Assembly (NCBI GenBank): GCA_031841125.1
Contig: CM063113.1
Location: forward strand, 24,201,312-24,265,311
Source: Acanthococcus lagerstroemiae
Lineage: Eukaryota; Arthropoda; Insecta; Hemiptera; Eriococcidae
Direction: 5' to 3'
Length of the DNA: 64,000 bases
Shown here piece by piece: positions 34,076-45,951 of the stretch. The translations under genes and the position numbers were made by a program. The stretch's first letter is position 1, and every line of letters begins with the position of its first letter. The notes below the pieces were generated by a model, which was not told where the DNA came from, searched no databases, and saw only the letters and a list, made by a program, of their open reading frames with translations.

Positions 34076-34791
34076 AATGAAAAAAATTGCCTAGCGACAG
34101 TTCCTCGTGAGTAACCGTTAAGTTCAAACCTTCATTCTTTTGTGAACTGAATGAATTTTATTCCAGAGGGCCAATCTTCACGCGCTATCATTTTCCGACT
34201 GCGGGTGGTTAACATCGCTATATTCATCGCAATTGTAGAATTTTTTCAACATTCTCCAAATTTGTAAGTAAATGTCCAGAAAACCCGGTGATTGGCGACA
34301 TTGACCAAATTGTCGGCATTTACCGTAACATATGTCCATGTACAATGGCGCAAGCATAAGCGCAAATAGCCGATCTGAAGTGGCGTGTGGGAGTTCTTGA
34401 GGGGAGGATGCTGACGAGTGAGGGGTCTAGGTGCAAACAAGACAAGATAAAAATTTCATGAAATCTAGTTAAGCAACTGGATAGAGCATTGCAAGCCGAA
34501 TCGAATGGTGTAAATTTTGCAAAATTCATTTCTTCAGTGTAAAAAAGGCCTTCAAAATACATGGTTGTTGGCGAAAGTGACATGTTCCAATAGATCGTGT
34601 CATCTTGTGAGTTTTCGGGATTAGGGTTTCGGTGATCGCATTTTAGGCAGGCTGCTTGCTGTAATCGAAGTTGCATTGTGTAAAAGGTTCTCAATTCACG
34701 TTGTTGAAATGATGACAGAACTATTTGGTCATTGATTGGATAAATTTTTCATTATTATTTCGTCAAGTATTTCTTTGGAATTTCGTCTTAA
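34076..34791. other. Unassigned; no gene recognised
   Basis: The minus-strand frame 34320-34694 (124 codons) has no recognisable motif. Confidence 0.45.
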
Positions 34792-34796
34792 TTTTG

Positions 34797-35163
34797 CAGG
34801 GTATCTACAGGTGCTGAAAAGTCCTCCAAGTCCTGCAAGTCATGAATTTTGAAAGTAGGTCCTAAAAGTCTTGGAAAGTGCTGACATTAAAATTTAAAAA
34901 AATCGAAAAGTCCTTCATTGTTGTTAGAAATACTCAAAAATAAATTTTTTGCGATTCCTATAATATGATTGGTCATTAAAGAGTGTAGCGCAGGATCTAC
35001 ATATATTCACAAGGAGGGAGGGGAAAGGAGATACAACAATTGGAAACAAAAAAAACAAGATTTGTACACTCGGGGAAAATATGGTAAATATTCCGGCTAC
35101 AGCCCTGCAAAGGGTCCTGAAAAAGTAGTTCATTTTTACTTTTCAATTTCTGTAGACACCCTG
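34797..35163. mobile_element. CAGGGTGTCTA-family element, 367 bp, exact 5-bp TSD
   Basis: The termini CAGGGTATCTACAG and CTGTAGACACCCTG pair over 13 of 14 bases. TTTTG flanks both sides exactly (34792-34796 and 35164-35168). Next to the left end are AAAAGTCCTCCAAGTCCTG-type words. The right end has GGTCCTGAAAAAGTAG in the same orientation. Non-coding interior. Confidence 0.88.
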
Positions 35164-35168
35164 TTTTG

Positions 35169-35782
35169 ACCAAAATGAAGAGATAATGGTTTACAGCAAT
35201 GCAATTTCGATTTCAGTAAGTGTTAGTCAGTAATACTCCACGCTTTTACAAGAATAATACGCAAAAAAAAAAATCGCTTTTTGCTCGAAACTGACATGTT
35301 CCAACACATATTGTGGTCCCGAACCTCCCAGGGAGCGGATTATCAAAAAAATTTTGGGAACATGTTTGAAACCTGTGAGATGACTTGGAGAAATTTTCAC
35401 CTGATAATAAGATTTATATTTTTTTGGGAATCAGTTTTTCATGTTTTCTGAAAATAAGGTTTTTGAAACTTGTTTTGTTCGCATCTAGACTCGTCAAGTA
35501 TCAAAATTATGTTGAAAATTCTTTCGCTTGTATAATTACCCCCTGTTCGCGCCTATGGGCGCAAGCCCTCATGACCTTGTGCAGCAGTTGCTGGCACCAA
35601 CTGCTAAAGGGTTCTCTGAAAATTCGCGAGTATTGGAAATCAGAGGAATAAAAATGCGAGGAAAAGAAACATAACTGACTTATATATTAGTAATTTTACT
35701 GCTTATAAGTGTGTATACGTATGAGGTTCCTAGTAAGTACCATTTAGGTGTGGTATATAAGTTCAGAATCTAAATTCTGAGC
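35169..35782. other. Unassigned; no gene recognised
   Basis: A+T-rich text with short open frames only. Confidence 0.5.
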
Positions 35783-35791
35783 TAAAATAGT

Positions 35792-36440
35792 AATCTTCTT
35801 CTTCAGGCGCCGTATGTATCCGATGTCGGACGTTGGTGATCGCGGTTTCTGTCGCGCGACTTTCCTGGGCAGGGTTAGTCGGGGTAGTTTGCCGTTGCTT
35901 TCTCCACGATTTGTTGCGTTAGAGTTTTTCCTTCTCTGTGTCGAAAAGTGTGCAACTTTCGCTTACCAGCCATGGGTTTCACAATGTTGAATAAGCTGCC
36001 AATGACGTGCATACGCATAGTACCAGTCTTTCTGATCTGGTGGTAATACGCCCCGCGTTTGGAAGAGTTAGTCGGGGTAGTTTGCTGTTGCTTTCCCCTC
36101 GGTTTGTTGCGTTAGAGTTTTCCTTCTCTGTGCCGAAGAGTGTGCAGCTGCAGTTTGCTTACTAGCCACGTGTTTCACGATGTTGAGTAAGCTGCCCATG
36201 ACGTGCACACGCACAGTACCAATCTTTTTGATCTGGTGGTAACACGCTCTGCGACTGCAATGCCTTGTTCGTTCAAACTGCCGGGGGTTACGGGACACGC
36301 TATGTTTCCACCTCAATTGGTACGGTAGTCGCTGTGTTCGCTAGGATGTTAGTGGGGGTATTCGAATATTGCTAGTTTTCCGCCATTGGTGAAACTCGAA
36401 CCCGGGACGCAAGGATGTTAATATTTAACCACACAGCGAT
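35792..36440 (-). mobile_element. tRNA-derived SINE (family B) with tandemly duplicated body, exact 9-bp TSD
   Basis: Read on the minus strand, the element starts at 36440 with a tRNA-like head (box A-like TGTGTGGTTAAATA; box B GGTTCGAGTTT near 36404). Two body copies follow (36253-36066 and 36050-35874, period about 192 bp), each with CACCAGATCARAAAGA, ACAGAGAAGGAAAA and GCAACRGCAAACTACCCCGA. Next come a unique part (CAGGAAAGTCGCGCGACAGA) and a (GAA)n tail. TAAAATAGT flanks both ends exactly (35783-35791 and 36441-36449), proving retroposition of the duplicated form as one unit. Confidence 0.88.
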
Positions 36441-36779
36441 TAAAATAGTCGTAAAAAATGTTAATAGAGGTGAAGATTCTGTAAGAGAACTGAACTGAAC
36501 TCAGTATACTATACTCAGTATACTAAACTCAGTATACTTAGGGTTACCAACCATTTGCTTTTTCCAAGTTGCATTCGCCCTTTGCCAGACCCAGGAGTAA
36601 AATGAGAAAACGTTGCCTCTTTCATCAATTTATGAAAATGTCCCGGAAAAATGTAAAAATGTAAACGCATTCAACATTTACAGGAGCATTTTTAATGTAC
36701 GTAAGCGTGCCAACGCGCTTCGTTGCTGCACGCTGCTTGGAACACGTCATTCGTCACGTTTTGTATACCCAATACTCAT

Positions 36780-36955
36780 ACTAAAGACCTGTAACCATAC
36801 AAGTGCGGAAACCTGCCATTTTGTATCAAACTGTACCCGTGGATGCCGAATCCAACTATGCGGAGCGTACCGCGTAGTCAATTCGGCATCAACGGGCACG
36901 GTTGGATACAAAATTGCAGGTTTTCCGCACTCATACCATTATAGATCTTTACTCA
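36780..36955. repeat. Long imperfect hairpin (palindromic MITE-like)
   Basis: The inner arms 36802-36863 and 36870-36931 pair over about 85% of positions, from AGTGCGGAAACCTGC at the outside to ACTATGCGG and CCGCGTAGT at the loop. A weaker outer zone extends pairing to about 36780 and 36955. CATAC occurs just outside each inner arm. No coding. It could be a palindromic MITE or a source of hairpin RNA. Confidence 0.75.
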
Positions 36956-37794
36956 TACAGATAGTTCTATTCTTTTCCAAGATCTTTCCAATATTCTGTG
37001 TATGCGAACATTAAAGCGAGGAACGAGCGAAGCAAGTTTCGAGTCTGTCTTACATTTTTGGAACATTTGCTTTCTCGTGACTAAATTTGCCCTTTTCACC
37101 AGCAACATTTGCTTTTTAGAAAAAATGAGTTGGTATCCCTATATACTCGTACGGAGGATGCAGTTGGGGTCACTGCACTCCAGGAAGAGAAACTGATACC
37201 AAAACGCTTCAGAAACAGTGAAGTTTCACTTTTTCCAGTCACTGAATTCATTTTAGATGTATTTCCCATTACCCCTACCCGAAAGGATGTGTAAAGGGTT
37301 GTAAATTAAGAAATTGTGAAATAGAATATCCTGCCTTCGGTGGTACCGAAAAAGAGGTTTATTTAGTCGCTGAATCCCTTTTTATTGTCTCAAACTGAGT
37401 TGTGTCACAGGAGGTCATAAGCAACAACATCGTGGTCGAGTAAGCCCGTTTTAGTTATATTGATGAAGGCGGGTTTTGTAGTCACTAAAATTCAATTTTG
37501 GTGGCATCTTGGCCTTCATCTTGACCTCAAAAGGGTTACAGGGATCCTGACCTGAGAAATCTCAGGTGAATGCTACCCATTACATTGATCTTCCTTTTAT
37601 GCATTCTGTGAAGTATGAACTTTCTCAGGGCCGAAAATTGAAATACATCCTTGGAACCGATCAACGATACAATGGATGTGAAAAATACTGATTTTCTTAT
37701 GGATATGAACATGAAAACATTGTCTTATTTCAAACATTTGATCTGCACACTATCGCACTCTTATGATAAGTAGTGGTTAGGTTGTAGATTTGTG
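36956..37794. other. Unassigned; no gene recognised
   Basis: Short open frames only; nothing supported. Confidence 0.5.
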
Positions 37795-38528
37795 AGGTGC
37801 TCTGTGAATGGGTACCATACGTCGGAAAAATGAATTTTGCCCAACAGCACAAAATGTGTTTTCAATTCGGAAATTGCGTTTTTCGGATTTCAACGGAAAC
37901 TGCTGCTGGACACACCTGGCCACAGTGGGCTGTAGAACGTAGTCGACCAGAACGTAATGTTTCTAGTTCACAAACAAATTATAATCTACAGGCTCGTGCT
38001 CGGAAAAAGTACCATAAGTCGCATCGATCTTGTTCATGTTTGTTCGCACATTATCACTACAGCAGCCCATAATAATAATTATTATAGCGTTGCCAATGAG
38101 TCCATTTTTTCAAATGTAACCTCGCAGAACTTCGTTTTCGGACCCATCAGTTTTTCAAAACCAACTCTTCACTTGTTCTTCATACAGCTTTCTTCAAAGT
38201 TGTATTCCTCTACGTACATACATGAACTGCCTGTGAACCTTGCGGGATGTTTTGGTACATGTTCGCAGGAGATCGCAGCAAATTTTGAGATAGATTGGTG
38301 GAGTAGACGGCGAAATATCGATTTCTTTGTTCTACAACTTTAAGCGCATTTTTCTCAAAATTAAGATTTCACATTCTCAAACTTCAACTACTTTTATTTC
38401 AGTCTTTGCTGAAGGTAGAGACTTGATTCTTTTTTCTTGAAATGCAGGTACATTTGTGCTCTATCAGATTCTGCCAAACACTCAAAAATAAAATTCTCCG
38501 ATATGTGGTACTTTTTCACAGAGCGCCT
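37795..38528. mobile_element. Probable TIR element, about 734 bp
   Basis: The left end AGGTGCTCTGTGAATGGG then GTACCATACGTCGGA pairs with the right end, which reverse-complemented reads AGGCGCTCTGTGAAAAA then GTACCACATATCGGA. Identity over ~35 bp is about 80%. Inner text such as CAGCACAAAATGT also has a counterpart. No target-site duplication was settled, so the ends are approximate and the class open. Confidence 0.65.
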
Positions 38529-40241
38529 TACATTTGTTCATTTCGTTAGCTGAAAAGAGAAGTCGTTTAACAAGTTGAAATGTATGACATTTTTCGGCGT
38601 GAAATTTGCTACTTTGCTCCAACTTGCCCTAGGAAAAGTAATCACGCCACGGTTCTGCGGATGGTAGAGTTCATCAGGGGGTGGATCCTTATTTTTTCAA
38701 CTTTACTGTGTCCTGGAGAAAGGCTAGTGCCACTGTACGTGTACATACTATATGCAGTGTTATGGAAGTGTCGTGGAATTGACGATCTCGTATACCATCG
38801 CGAGTAATTAATCGTAGTTTTACGCGGCTACCTTTAAGATCTTACCCGCGGTATATACGTTGAACGATCGTACTGCGGACGCTACGGGTCAGTCAAACTC
38901 GCACTAAAAACTGCATTCCGAGGCCCAATGTTTCGCTGCATATTAAAAGTAATAATCGCGGCCAGAGGTAACCTGCTGCCCTATATAATACGCCGTTTTA
39001 CCGGTACCCAAGAGTACTCGAGGAGGTGGTTTACGCACAGGTAAACGAAGCGAGAGAGCCGAGAGAGGTAGTACCCTAACACTCGAATGGCATTATTCAG
39101 TGATAGGAGAGCGAACAGGTATTAGCGGTGCTGCCCCCCTTTCCGTAGTACATCTATTTCTCCGGTCGCTCATCCCGTATTATGTAGTCCCAGGCCGAGT
39201 AACTTAATTTGATTCCCAGGTTGTATGTAGTACCTCACGCGGTTCACTCGTAATCTGTTGAGAAGTAGAAAAAATACAGGTAAAATTTTCGTCGATTATA
39301 ATTTCGGGAATGTTAACACCGTTGGCCTTTTTTTTCCCCTCTCCCTCAGGTTCTCGTCAGGTGCATCTGCGGGTATGCACTTCGCTGTGTAACCCATGTA
39401 ACAGTTGGCTTGGTTTTTGTTCCCAGAGTTTGCGTAGGTCCTGCACCAAAATGTAGTGCAACTTTGGTGTAAGTGAACTTTGTGTTTGGTCCGGGAGCAT
39501 TGAGTGCCGTTTGGTTGTTGGTTGACTTTTTCAAATAGATAGTCTAATGACATCGCGTGGCAGAGCTCCAAGAAATCTGTGAAGCCAAGTGTCTGGAATT
39601 GCTGGAGTTGCTGAATGTGAGCTCTGAAGGAATCTGTAAAGCCAGGTGTCTAGAGTTGCAGAGTGAGACTTCGGAAGATCTGTCGTGATATTGCACTGAG
39701 TGCAGCTCCGCAACAGGTCTCACGATATTGAGTGTCCTATTTAAAGCGTTTAACTCGAGAACGCGCCTAATGCTATCACATATCTCAATTAACAGGATTT
39801 AACTTCTGAAGGTGTCTAGTGATATCATGTATCTTAGATTGCTGACTTGAAGTTTGAAAAGGGTAGCATGACGTGGTGTTCCAGTTGGCAGTGTTTAACA
39901 TTCAACTCTGGAACATGCTGTTATAGCGCTCCTGGAAATGGATTATCGAAAAAAATATGTTGTCATAGTCTCCGTGGAATCAATTCAAATACATGATCTC
40001 CTGTGATATTGCTGATCGTGCAAAATGGAACCAGAAAAATGCTTATTCTGCGGTCCCGTTTATGTGTGCATGAAACCCTCAACATGCACGCATTATTCAA
40101 CCAGACCATAAATTAACATACAAAGTGGGTGGCACTAGTGCCACCTAGTGGCGAAGTAGTGCCATGCAGTAGAGTGCCACATTTTACAATCTACCTCCTT
40201 TTTCAGAAAATTTTTCTATACCAGTCTCTCTTTTCTGATTT
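38529..40241. other. Unassigned; CpG-richer at 38.8-39.2 kb; small repeats
   Basis: No gene recognised. The stretch 38800-39250 is CpG-rich and contains CTATATAATACG near 38981, which looks TATA-like but has no supporting gene. At 39570-39665 a short motif (GAATCTGTAAAGCCAGGTGT) is repeated twice. GGTGGCACTAGTGCCACC at 40128-40145 is a perfect 18-bp palindrome. Confidence 0.5.
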
Positions 40242-40425
40242 CACTCTCAGCCCGAGCTCTGGAATCCGCCCTTTCGAGCATTACCTCAGAGACGTCGGGG
40301 AGGTTGTTAGGGCTGTCTTAGCCCTCTTCTCGTCTAGCGAGTTGCTACATGGACTCGAAGCTCGAACAAACCCGGGACCGCCGCATTCCGAGACCAGTAC
40401 GCTATCCACTCGGCCAACCAGATCC
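40242..40425 (-). mobile_element. SINE family A copy with internal deletion
   Basis: The head at 40425 reads GGATCTGGTTGGCCGAGTGG and the body has AGCGAGTTGC without the usual TTTCGACCTAGGCC segment (about 30 bp missing). The end is GAGCTCGGGCTGAGAGTGAA. Other copies keep the missing segment, so the deletion is private to this copy or a subfamily mark. Confidence 0.83.
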
Positions 40426-40427
40426 GT

Positions 40428-41933
40428 GTAATCAAATACTTTTTCCACCCCCCCCCCCATCCCAATTTTGGTGTAGGTATACCATTGATTGAAATTGTTA
40501 GTGCCATCCAGTGAAAATCTCTTATAATATGCTGTGTATTCAACGTTGCATTTCCATAATTCCATTCGTTTCAAGTAATCGTGCCTTCGATATTACAGAA
40601 CACCAGCAGATATTAATCTTGATTATACACGTTCGACGATCGCAAAGAAAGCAGACAAATACGAATGTGTTCATATACACGCCCCAATTAGTTCAATTCA
40701 GTTGATGGGGTTGCGGTTAGGGGTCGCGCATATAAATAGGTTTCTAACTCTTCACAAGTTATTCTACGGCCCAATTTTTTTCCGACTCTAGTAACACCTA
40801 TGAGGAAATCAATTTTTATTTCTCATTTTCTGCTTTCAATTTCCCACTACATTCAAGCGTTTACCCCTCCTCCTCCACCGGAACATCTTAAGAGAGCAAG
40901 TTTTTCCCTTCGCTAGTTCGGTCGCATATGTGCTTTTGATCACTTTGCTACATATGTCTCTATATCTATCAGAAACCGTATGGCAGGCATGTGCATATCT
41001 ATGAATGTGAAGTACTCGAAGAGATGACTGAACAGAAGATGCCGAAATGTCTGGGGGAAAACGAAAAAACAGCACGTGGCTTTCAGAATGGGTTTGAGAG
41101 AATGAAAAATAAACTCCCAGTTGAATATTTTTCGCACGAAATGGGCGCATAATACATGGGAGACCATGCGAGACAAAACGGCACCAGATTTTAATTACAT
41201 TCATGATACAGTAGTTTAGGTATAATTATTTTGTTTTTTCTTCTTCTTCTTCTTTTTTTTCCTATTCATTCACGTCTGTAGGTGACTAAAAAAAAAGAAG
41301 TAAATATAGGTCAGTTGTATTTAGTTCAGATTTCCTGGGTTCAGCAGGCTGATAAAATAGGATATGAGATACGAGTCTTACTAAGGAAAACAAAATTCAC
41401 AAAATCATCGTTTTGATTCAAAGCTGTTTGTTTATTACGAATTTGCAAACTAACATTTAATTAAATACGAACTTTACGCAATCGGAACCGCGAATCTTCT
41501 AAGCTGTTTTTGGCCGAACTGTAAATCCACATTACAAAATCATAACCTAGAAAGACTACAGAACTGCCTGAAATAAAATTTTTATTTTTTATTGAGAGAT
41601 TTGAAAATTAATTTTATAATGAGTATTTTGTACGACTTGATAATTCAGTATTAACATTGATGCCTCACAGTACGCAGCTGGTCTGCAAAATATGTGTCCT
41701 GATGTCTACTCTAGATATGTACAGAAAATTTATGTAATTAATTACATTGACTCTTGTACCTCTGTTCAAGATAAGAAAGATAGCATCTCAAATCCGATAA
41801 CCAGGGAAAATTATTTTATAGCCTAAAAACAGTGAAATATGCGCTTATAATTTACCCCAAAAAAGGCCAAAATATGTCAAAATATTCCTTCACGTGTAAA
41901 ATATGCTCAAAATATTCAGTAACATAATATGGG
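40428..41933. other. Unassigned; poly-C tract and CTT microsatellite
   Basis: No gene recognised. A run of about 13 C lies at 40447-40459 and a short (CTT)n tract near 41240. Minus-strand frame 40836-41204 has no recognisable motif. Confidence 0.5.
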
Positions 41934-41935
41934 TA

Positions 41936-42849
41936 GGGTGGTCGTGGTATAGATGCCTATGTGGGATAGATGCCCTACTTCTTACCCAGCACTTCCTATG
42001 GGATCTTTTTGAAAACTAATTAATACAGTTTATACGTAAAGGTGACTAGTGTCTGTGATGAAGTTTTCATCTGTGACAGTTGATGATAACGTGATATTAT
42101 TATCATTTAAAACAAAAGAAAAAAAAAGTTAAAAAAAAAAAAAGTTCAAAGTACCGGATTCTTTTACAAGAGATTTTTCGACGCAATTCTTGGAAGATAA
42201 AAAGTGATTCCAGAAGGCGACTGAGTACCAAATACATCGGTACAGACCCTAAACTAATATATTTTACTAAATTTACCGTAGTCGGTTGCGATTCTGGTAT
42301 TATAAGGAAAGGTGGCATCTATCCCACCACTTTGGCATAGATGCCACATTGTGAAACATTGTATTACTATTATTTATGGTATTTTTTTCATTCTTTTGGT
42401 ATAGCATGCCTCGAGTTTATGGTCGGAAATCAAATCGAAAGTCCTCCAAAGTACAATGTTTAAAAATCGTAAATTTCTCCGAAAATGACTTAAATTTTTA
42501 ATTCATTTCAACTTACTTTATTTACTTTATCATATATTCGTAAAAATTGGTAAATTTTGCTGAAACTGACTTTAAATTGCTTTTAAGTATGTGTGCTACC
42601 GGTCTTTCTTGGGGGGTATTTTACGTAGTGGAATCTATCCCCCTATGTGGGATAGTTGTCTAAAAAAAAATAACCTCGGTTTTTTTCAAATTGTGAACGA
42701 ACCGTTCATTTAAAAGAAATTGCCCTTTCTCTATGCAATAGAGGAATAAGTTCCTCATCGATTCGTGCCAACACGAACTAATCTCGATTAAAATTGCCCG
42801 AGTTAAGCTCAAAAAACGGAAAGGGTAGGCGTCTATACCACAACCACCC
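41936..42849. mobile_element. TIR element flanked by TA, 914 bp (Tc1/mariner-like MITE)
   Basis: The left end GGGTGGTCGTGGTATAGA and the right end, reverse-complemented GGGTGGTTGTGGTATAGA, match at 20 of 22 bases when extended to GCC. TA lies directly outside both ends (41934-41935 and 42850-42851). GGGATAGATGCC-like words recur inside at about 41970, 42312, 42335 and 42630. No transposase. The TA duplication suggests Tc1/mariner, but a two-base match could be chance. Confidence 0.75.
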
Positions 42850-43193
42850 TATCAAAATGCAGGATTTTTCAAACTGAATAATTGTGACATCATGTCTATG
42901 GTCAAAATTTACAAACACAAAAACTTGAAAAAATTACTTTTACTATACAGAATATATATATTTTTAAAGGACTCTTGTCACATCAGACAACATGACATCT
43001 GTTATCAGTTTACTATTGTTTATCGAATTTTCAGATGTTCTTATTGTTTTCCAGCAGAAAAGTATAAAATAAATATTCCCGAAAAGTTCTATGAATGGGG
43101 CGTACTGTACTCCAAGTTAGGGGGGGGGGCGAAAAAACGCGGCGTGGCTGATGGGGGGGGGGAGAGCATTATATTTTTTATTTTTATATATAA

Positions 43194-43269
43194 CAGCGGG
43201 TCCAAAAATTATTTCACAATTTCTAAGGAAAGTTCATTCACATTGTGAACTAACTTTTGGACCCCCTTG
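43194..43269. mobile_element. Small palindromic MITE-like element, about 76 bp
   Basis: GGGTCCAAAAATTATTTCAC then AAT on the left pairs with ATTGTGAACTAACTTTTGGA then CCC on the right (about 85% over 23 bp). It sits directly against the left duplication of the next element. Target-site duplication not resolved. Confidence 0.55.
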
Positions 43270-43275
43270 GTTAAA

Positions 43276-44976
43276 CAGGGTGGTGTCCATTTTCTGTAAA
43301 ACCTGGAAAAGTCAGGTAATTTATTCCGTCTGAAACAGGCAGGGAATTTTAGAATTTTTAGCATTTTTTACCTAAAAGTCAGGGAATTGTGTAAAAAAAT
43401 CGACTGCGAAATTCTGTAGAGATTCAAACCGACTCAATAGCAAAAAACTTTGATGGTGGGTACCAGACTGATGTCACTTAATACAGACTTTCAAAAGGCA
43501 TTTGACAAGGTAGACTACGACATTCTTTTAATAAAACTGCAGTCATTCGGCTTCTCTTGTGAGTTATATCGCTATTGAGGATATGCCTTCTGAATAGAGT
43601 ACAGAACGTACACTTCAGAGGAGTAATTTCCAAATCATATATAGGTATTTCAGGGGTACCCCAGGGGTCCCATCTCGGCCCACTCCTTTTTGATTTATTT
43701 ATTAATGATCTCCCCTCCAAGTTAAGGAACTGCCTCGTCCTTCTTTATGCTGAAGACTTGAAGCTTTATAAATTAATCGAAGATGGTGCTGACTCCATTA
43801 AGCTCCAAGATGACCTTAACATCTTCGCTGCTTGGTGTAAAGAAAACAACCCGCCTCTCAATTTGAAAAAATATTGCCAAATAACTTTCACTAAAAAACA
43901 AAAACCCCATCCTCACTTGAACCATATAATAAAATCTGCAATATCCATACTCGGCTTTCTTCGCAGAAATGCCTAATTATTATTTTGAATTGATACCATA
44001 ATAATTCTATATTCCTCGGTAGTAAGATCCAGACTAGAATTTGGATACATCATTTGGCACTTCAAATCAAAAAAACTCAGTCAACAAATTAGAAAAATTC
44101 TAGAAAAATTTTTACGATACATATATAGAAAACAATTTCAGTATTATCCAAATGACTTTACTTTTGAGGAGTTGTTTGAGGGCTACCAACTCCAGTCTTT
44201 GGAAACTCGACGGAAGGCAGCGTAAATTTTGTTTATAAACGATATCCTAATATCGTATATACAGGATTTACACTCATTGGGCAAGATACGAATCAGTATT
44301 CCTCGACCTGCCAGTCGCTCCCTCCACGTTTTTTACCTCCCACCTTCCAGAACGGAAACTTATAGAAATTCCCCTATAGTGAAAGGATTGATATATTGCG
44401 ATGAACTTATCAGAAAGCACCCAAACATAGACCTATCAGATCCTAAGGGGGGGGGGGAGTATTTAAAAGTATATTGCGGGAACCGAGATAAATATGTGGT
44501 GAATAATATAGCTGGAATCATCAATATCTGCCTGAATGGCGCATGTTTGGGAATGCTTGCCTATGTATATGGAAAAAAGATGAATGCAGCGACCTCAAAC
44601 ACCTATAAACCAATTTTCAAATTTTATTCTTTCATCCCCCCTTCCTTTCACGGTCGGCATTAAGTCACACGAAAAAAATCTACGAACTCGTTAATTGACA
44701 TCGCACCACGCTGCACGCCATAGAGCGCGTTTTCATTTCCATCATTAAATTTGTACACCCCTTTTTCCACAGCTTTTCATAAGTACACGGTAGTAAAAAA
44801 AAAAGTTTGTGGAGTGATTGACGATATTCGCCGCTCACGATGTTCGAAAAAATTTGACTCCCCCTCCCCCTTTGCATGTGTAATTTGTATTTAAAGGTCT
44901 GGAAAACTGGGAAAATCGGCCTGGAAAACCTGGAGAAGTCAGGGAAAATCATTTCCTAACAAGAATGGACACCCTG
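43276..44976. mobile_element. CAGGGTG-family element, 1701 bp, exact 5-bp TSD, hosting a LINE
   Basis: The termini are CAGGGTGGTGTCCATT and AATGGACACCCTG, with a 3-base insertion in the left one. TTAAA flanks both sides exactly (43271-43275 and 44977-44981). AAACCTGGAAAAGTCAGG near the left end and AAACCTGGAGAAGTCAGGG near the right end are in the same orientation. A Jockey/CR1-like LINE occupies about 43466-44480, so the element itself is about 0.7 kb. Confidence 0.86.
43466..44480 (+). pseudogene. Jockey/CR1-like LINE reverse transcriptase remnant
   Basis: RT motifs run in order: TDFQKAFDKVDYDILLIKL (the FxxDLxxAFD block), then after a stop and frameshift SGVPQGSHLGPLLFDLFIND, and LLYAEDLKLYKLI. 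The catalytic YADD has become YAED, so one catalytic aspartate is lost. Later come LVRSRLEFGYIIW and LQSLETRRKAA (norm LExRR), then YRNSPI and RKHPNIDLSDP near the C-terminus. At least three frame breaks are present. The 5' half (endonuclease and RT fingers) is absent, as expected of a 5'-truncated insertion into the CAGGGTG element. Confidence 0.86.
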
Positions 44977-44981
44977 TTAAA

Positions 44982-45609
44982 GGTACCGAAATGGACACTC
45001 TGCGTGGTAAGGCGCCAGCTATTTTCGTCACTACTGTATGTATACAAACTCCTTCATAGTGACATAGACACTCCCTCCAACTAAGTCAAATAGACATTAA
45101 AGTATCATCCCACCCAAACGGGACAGGGGGAGCTGTTTCATGTTATTATCGCCCGAACCGAAAGTCACAGTTCTAGTGGACTGAACTCAAGTCTTCATCT
45201 GTATAATAAATGAACACTACAGTCTTCAGAAATTGATATCTTTTGTCTAATAAATACAGGATTCCGCAGAAAAATACTGCCCCAGTTACCTGTCTTTCTA
45301 TAACTCACCTGATGTTCTCTCTCCACACCACTACTTATCATTGCTTTTATTCTGATGTACCTTGTGTTCCCGCCCTTCCTCTCTTATCATCACTCCCAAG
45401 CCCCTCATTCCCCCTCCTCTCTCTACGTCCCCCTCTCCCCATGCCTGTCTGTCTGTCTCTCATATTTACAGTTTATATTTTATTATTTTTAAATAGTTAA
45501 TAGTTTTCCCCTACTTTTGTATCCCCTCCATCTCTCGTAAATATGGCCGTGGAGCTTATGAATATACATATATACTGAAATATTTATAGAAATTTTTCGT
45601 TCTCAAAGT
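44982..45609. other. Unassigned; pyrimidine-rich patch
   Basis: No gene recognised. The stretch 45370-45470 is CT-rich with (CTGT)n near 45445. Confidence 0.5.
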
Positions 45610-45951
45610 TTATAATACACGTACTTTTCATATTAGGTCTAACTTTGTGATAGGAACGTGTTTGCCCAGAAATGAGGTATCACAAAGTTACTCCACCCCG
45701 TGGGGTAAGACTGTGACGGACAAAACCCTGTCTACAACCTTTTCTTCCAATATTCGCATTTTTATTTGCCGACGAATCAATTCATCAAAGTTTAGGCTTC
45801 CATTTCATGTACTTAAGAGCTACTTCTCTTAATACAGGTCTGAAATAATTGCACTTCAATGGGAAAACTGTCACAAAGTAACCCGGCTTCACGGTTCACT
45901 ATTCATTCATTGTCCCTCAAAATGTCACTGGACCCCGGTTGAGAACCACTG
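45610..45951 (-). mobile_element. hAT-like end (CAGTGGTTCTCAACC), other end not found
   Basis: GGTTGAGAACCACTG ends at 45951; its reverse complement is the classic CAGTGGTTCTCAACC hAT terminus. Inside, TCACAAAGTTACT near 45669 and TCACAAAGTAACC near 45871 are related words. The opposite terminus and duplication were not found, so the left limit is a guess. Confidence 0.5.

Noticed and set aside
38975..39010. CTATATAATACG as a promoter TATA box
   Set aside because: No downstream gene, no coding exon and no other core promoter signal could be supported.
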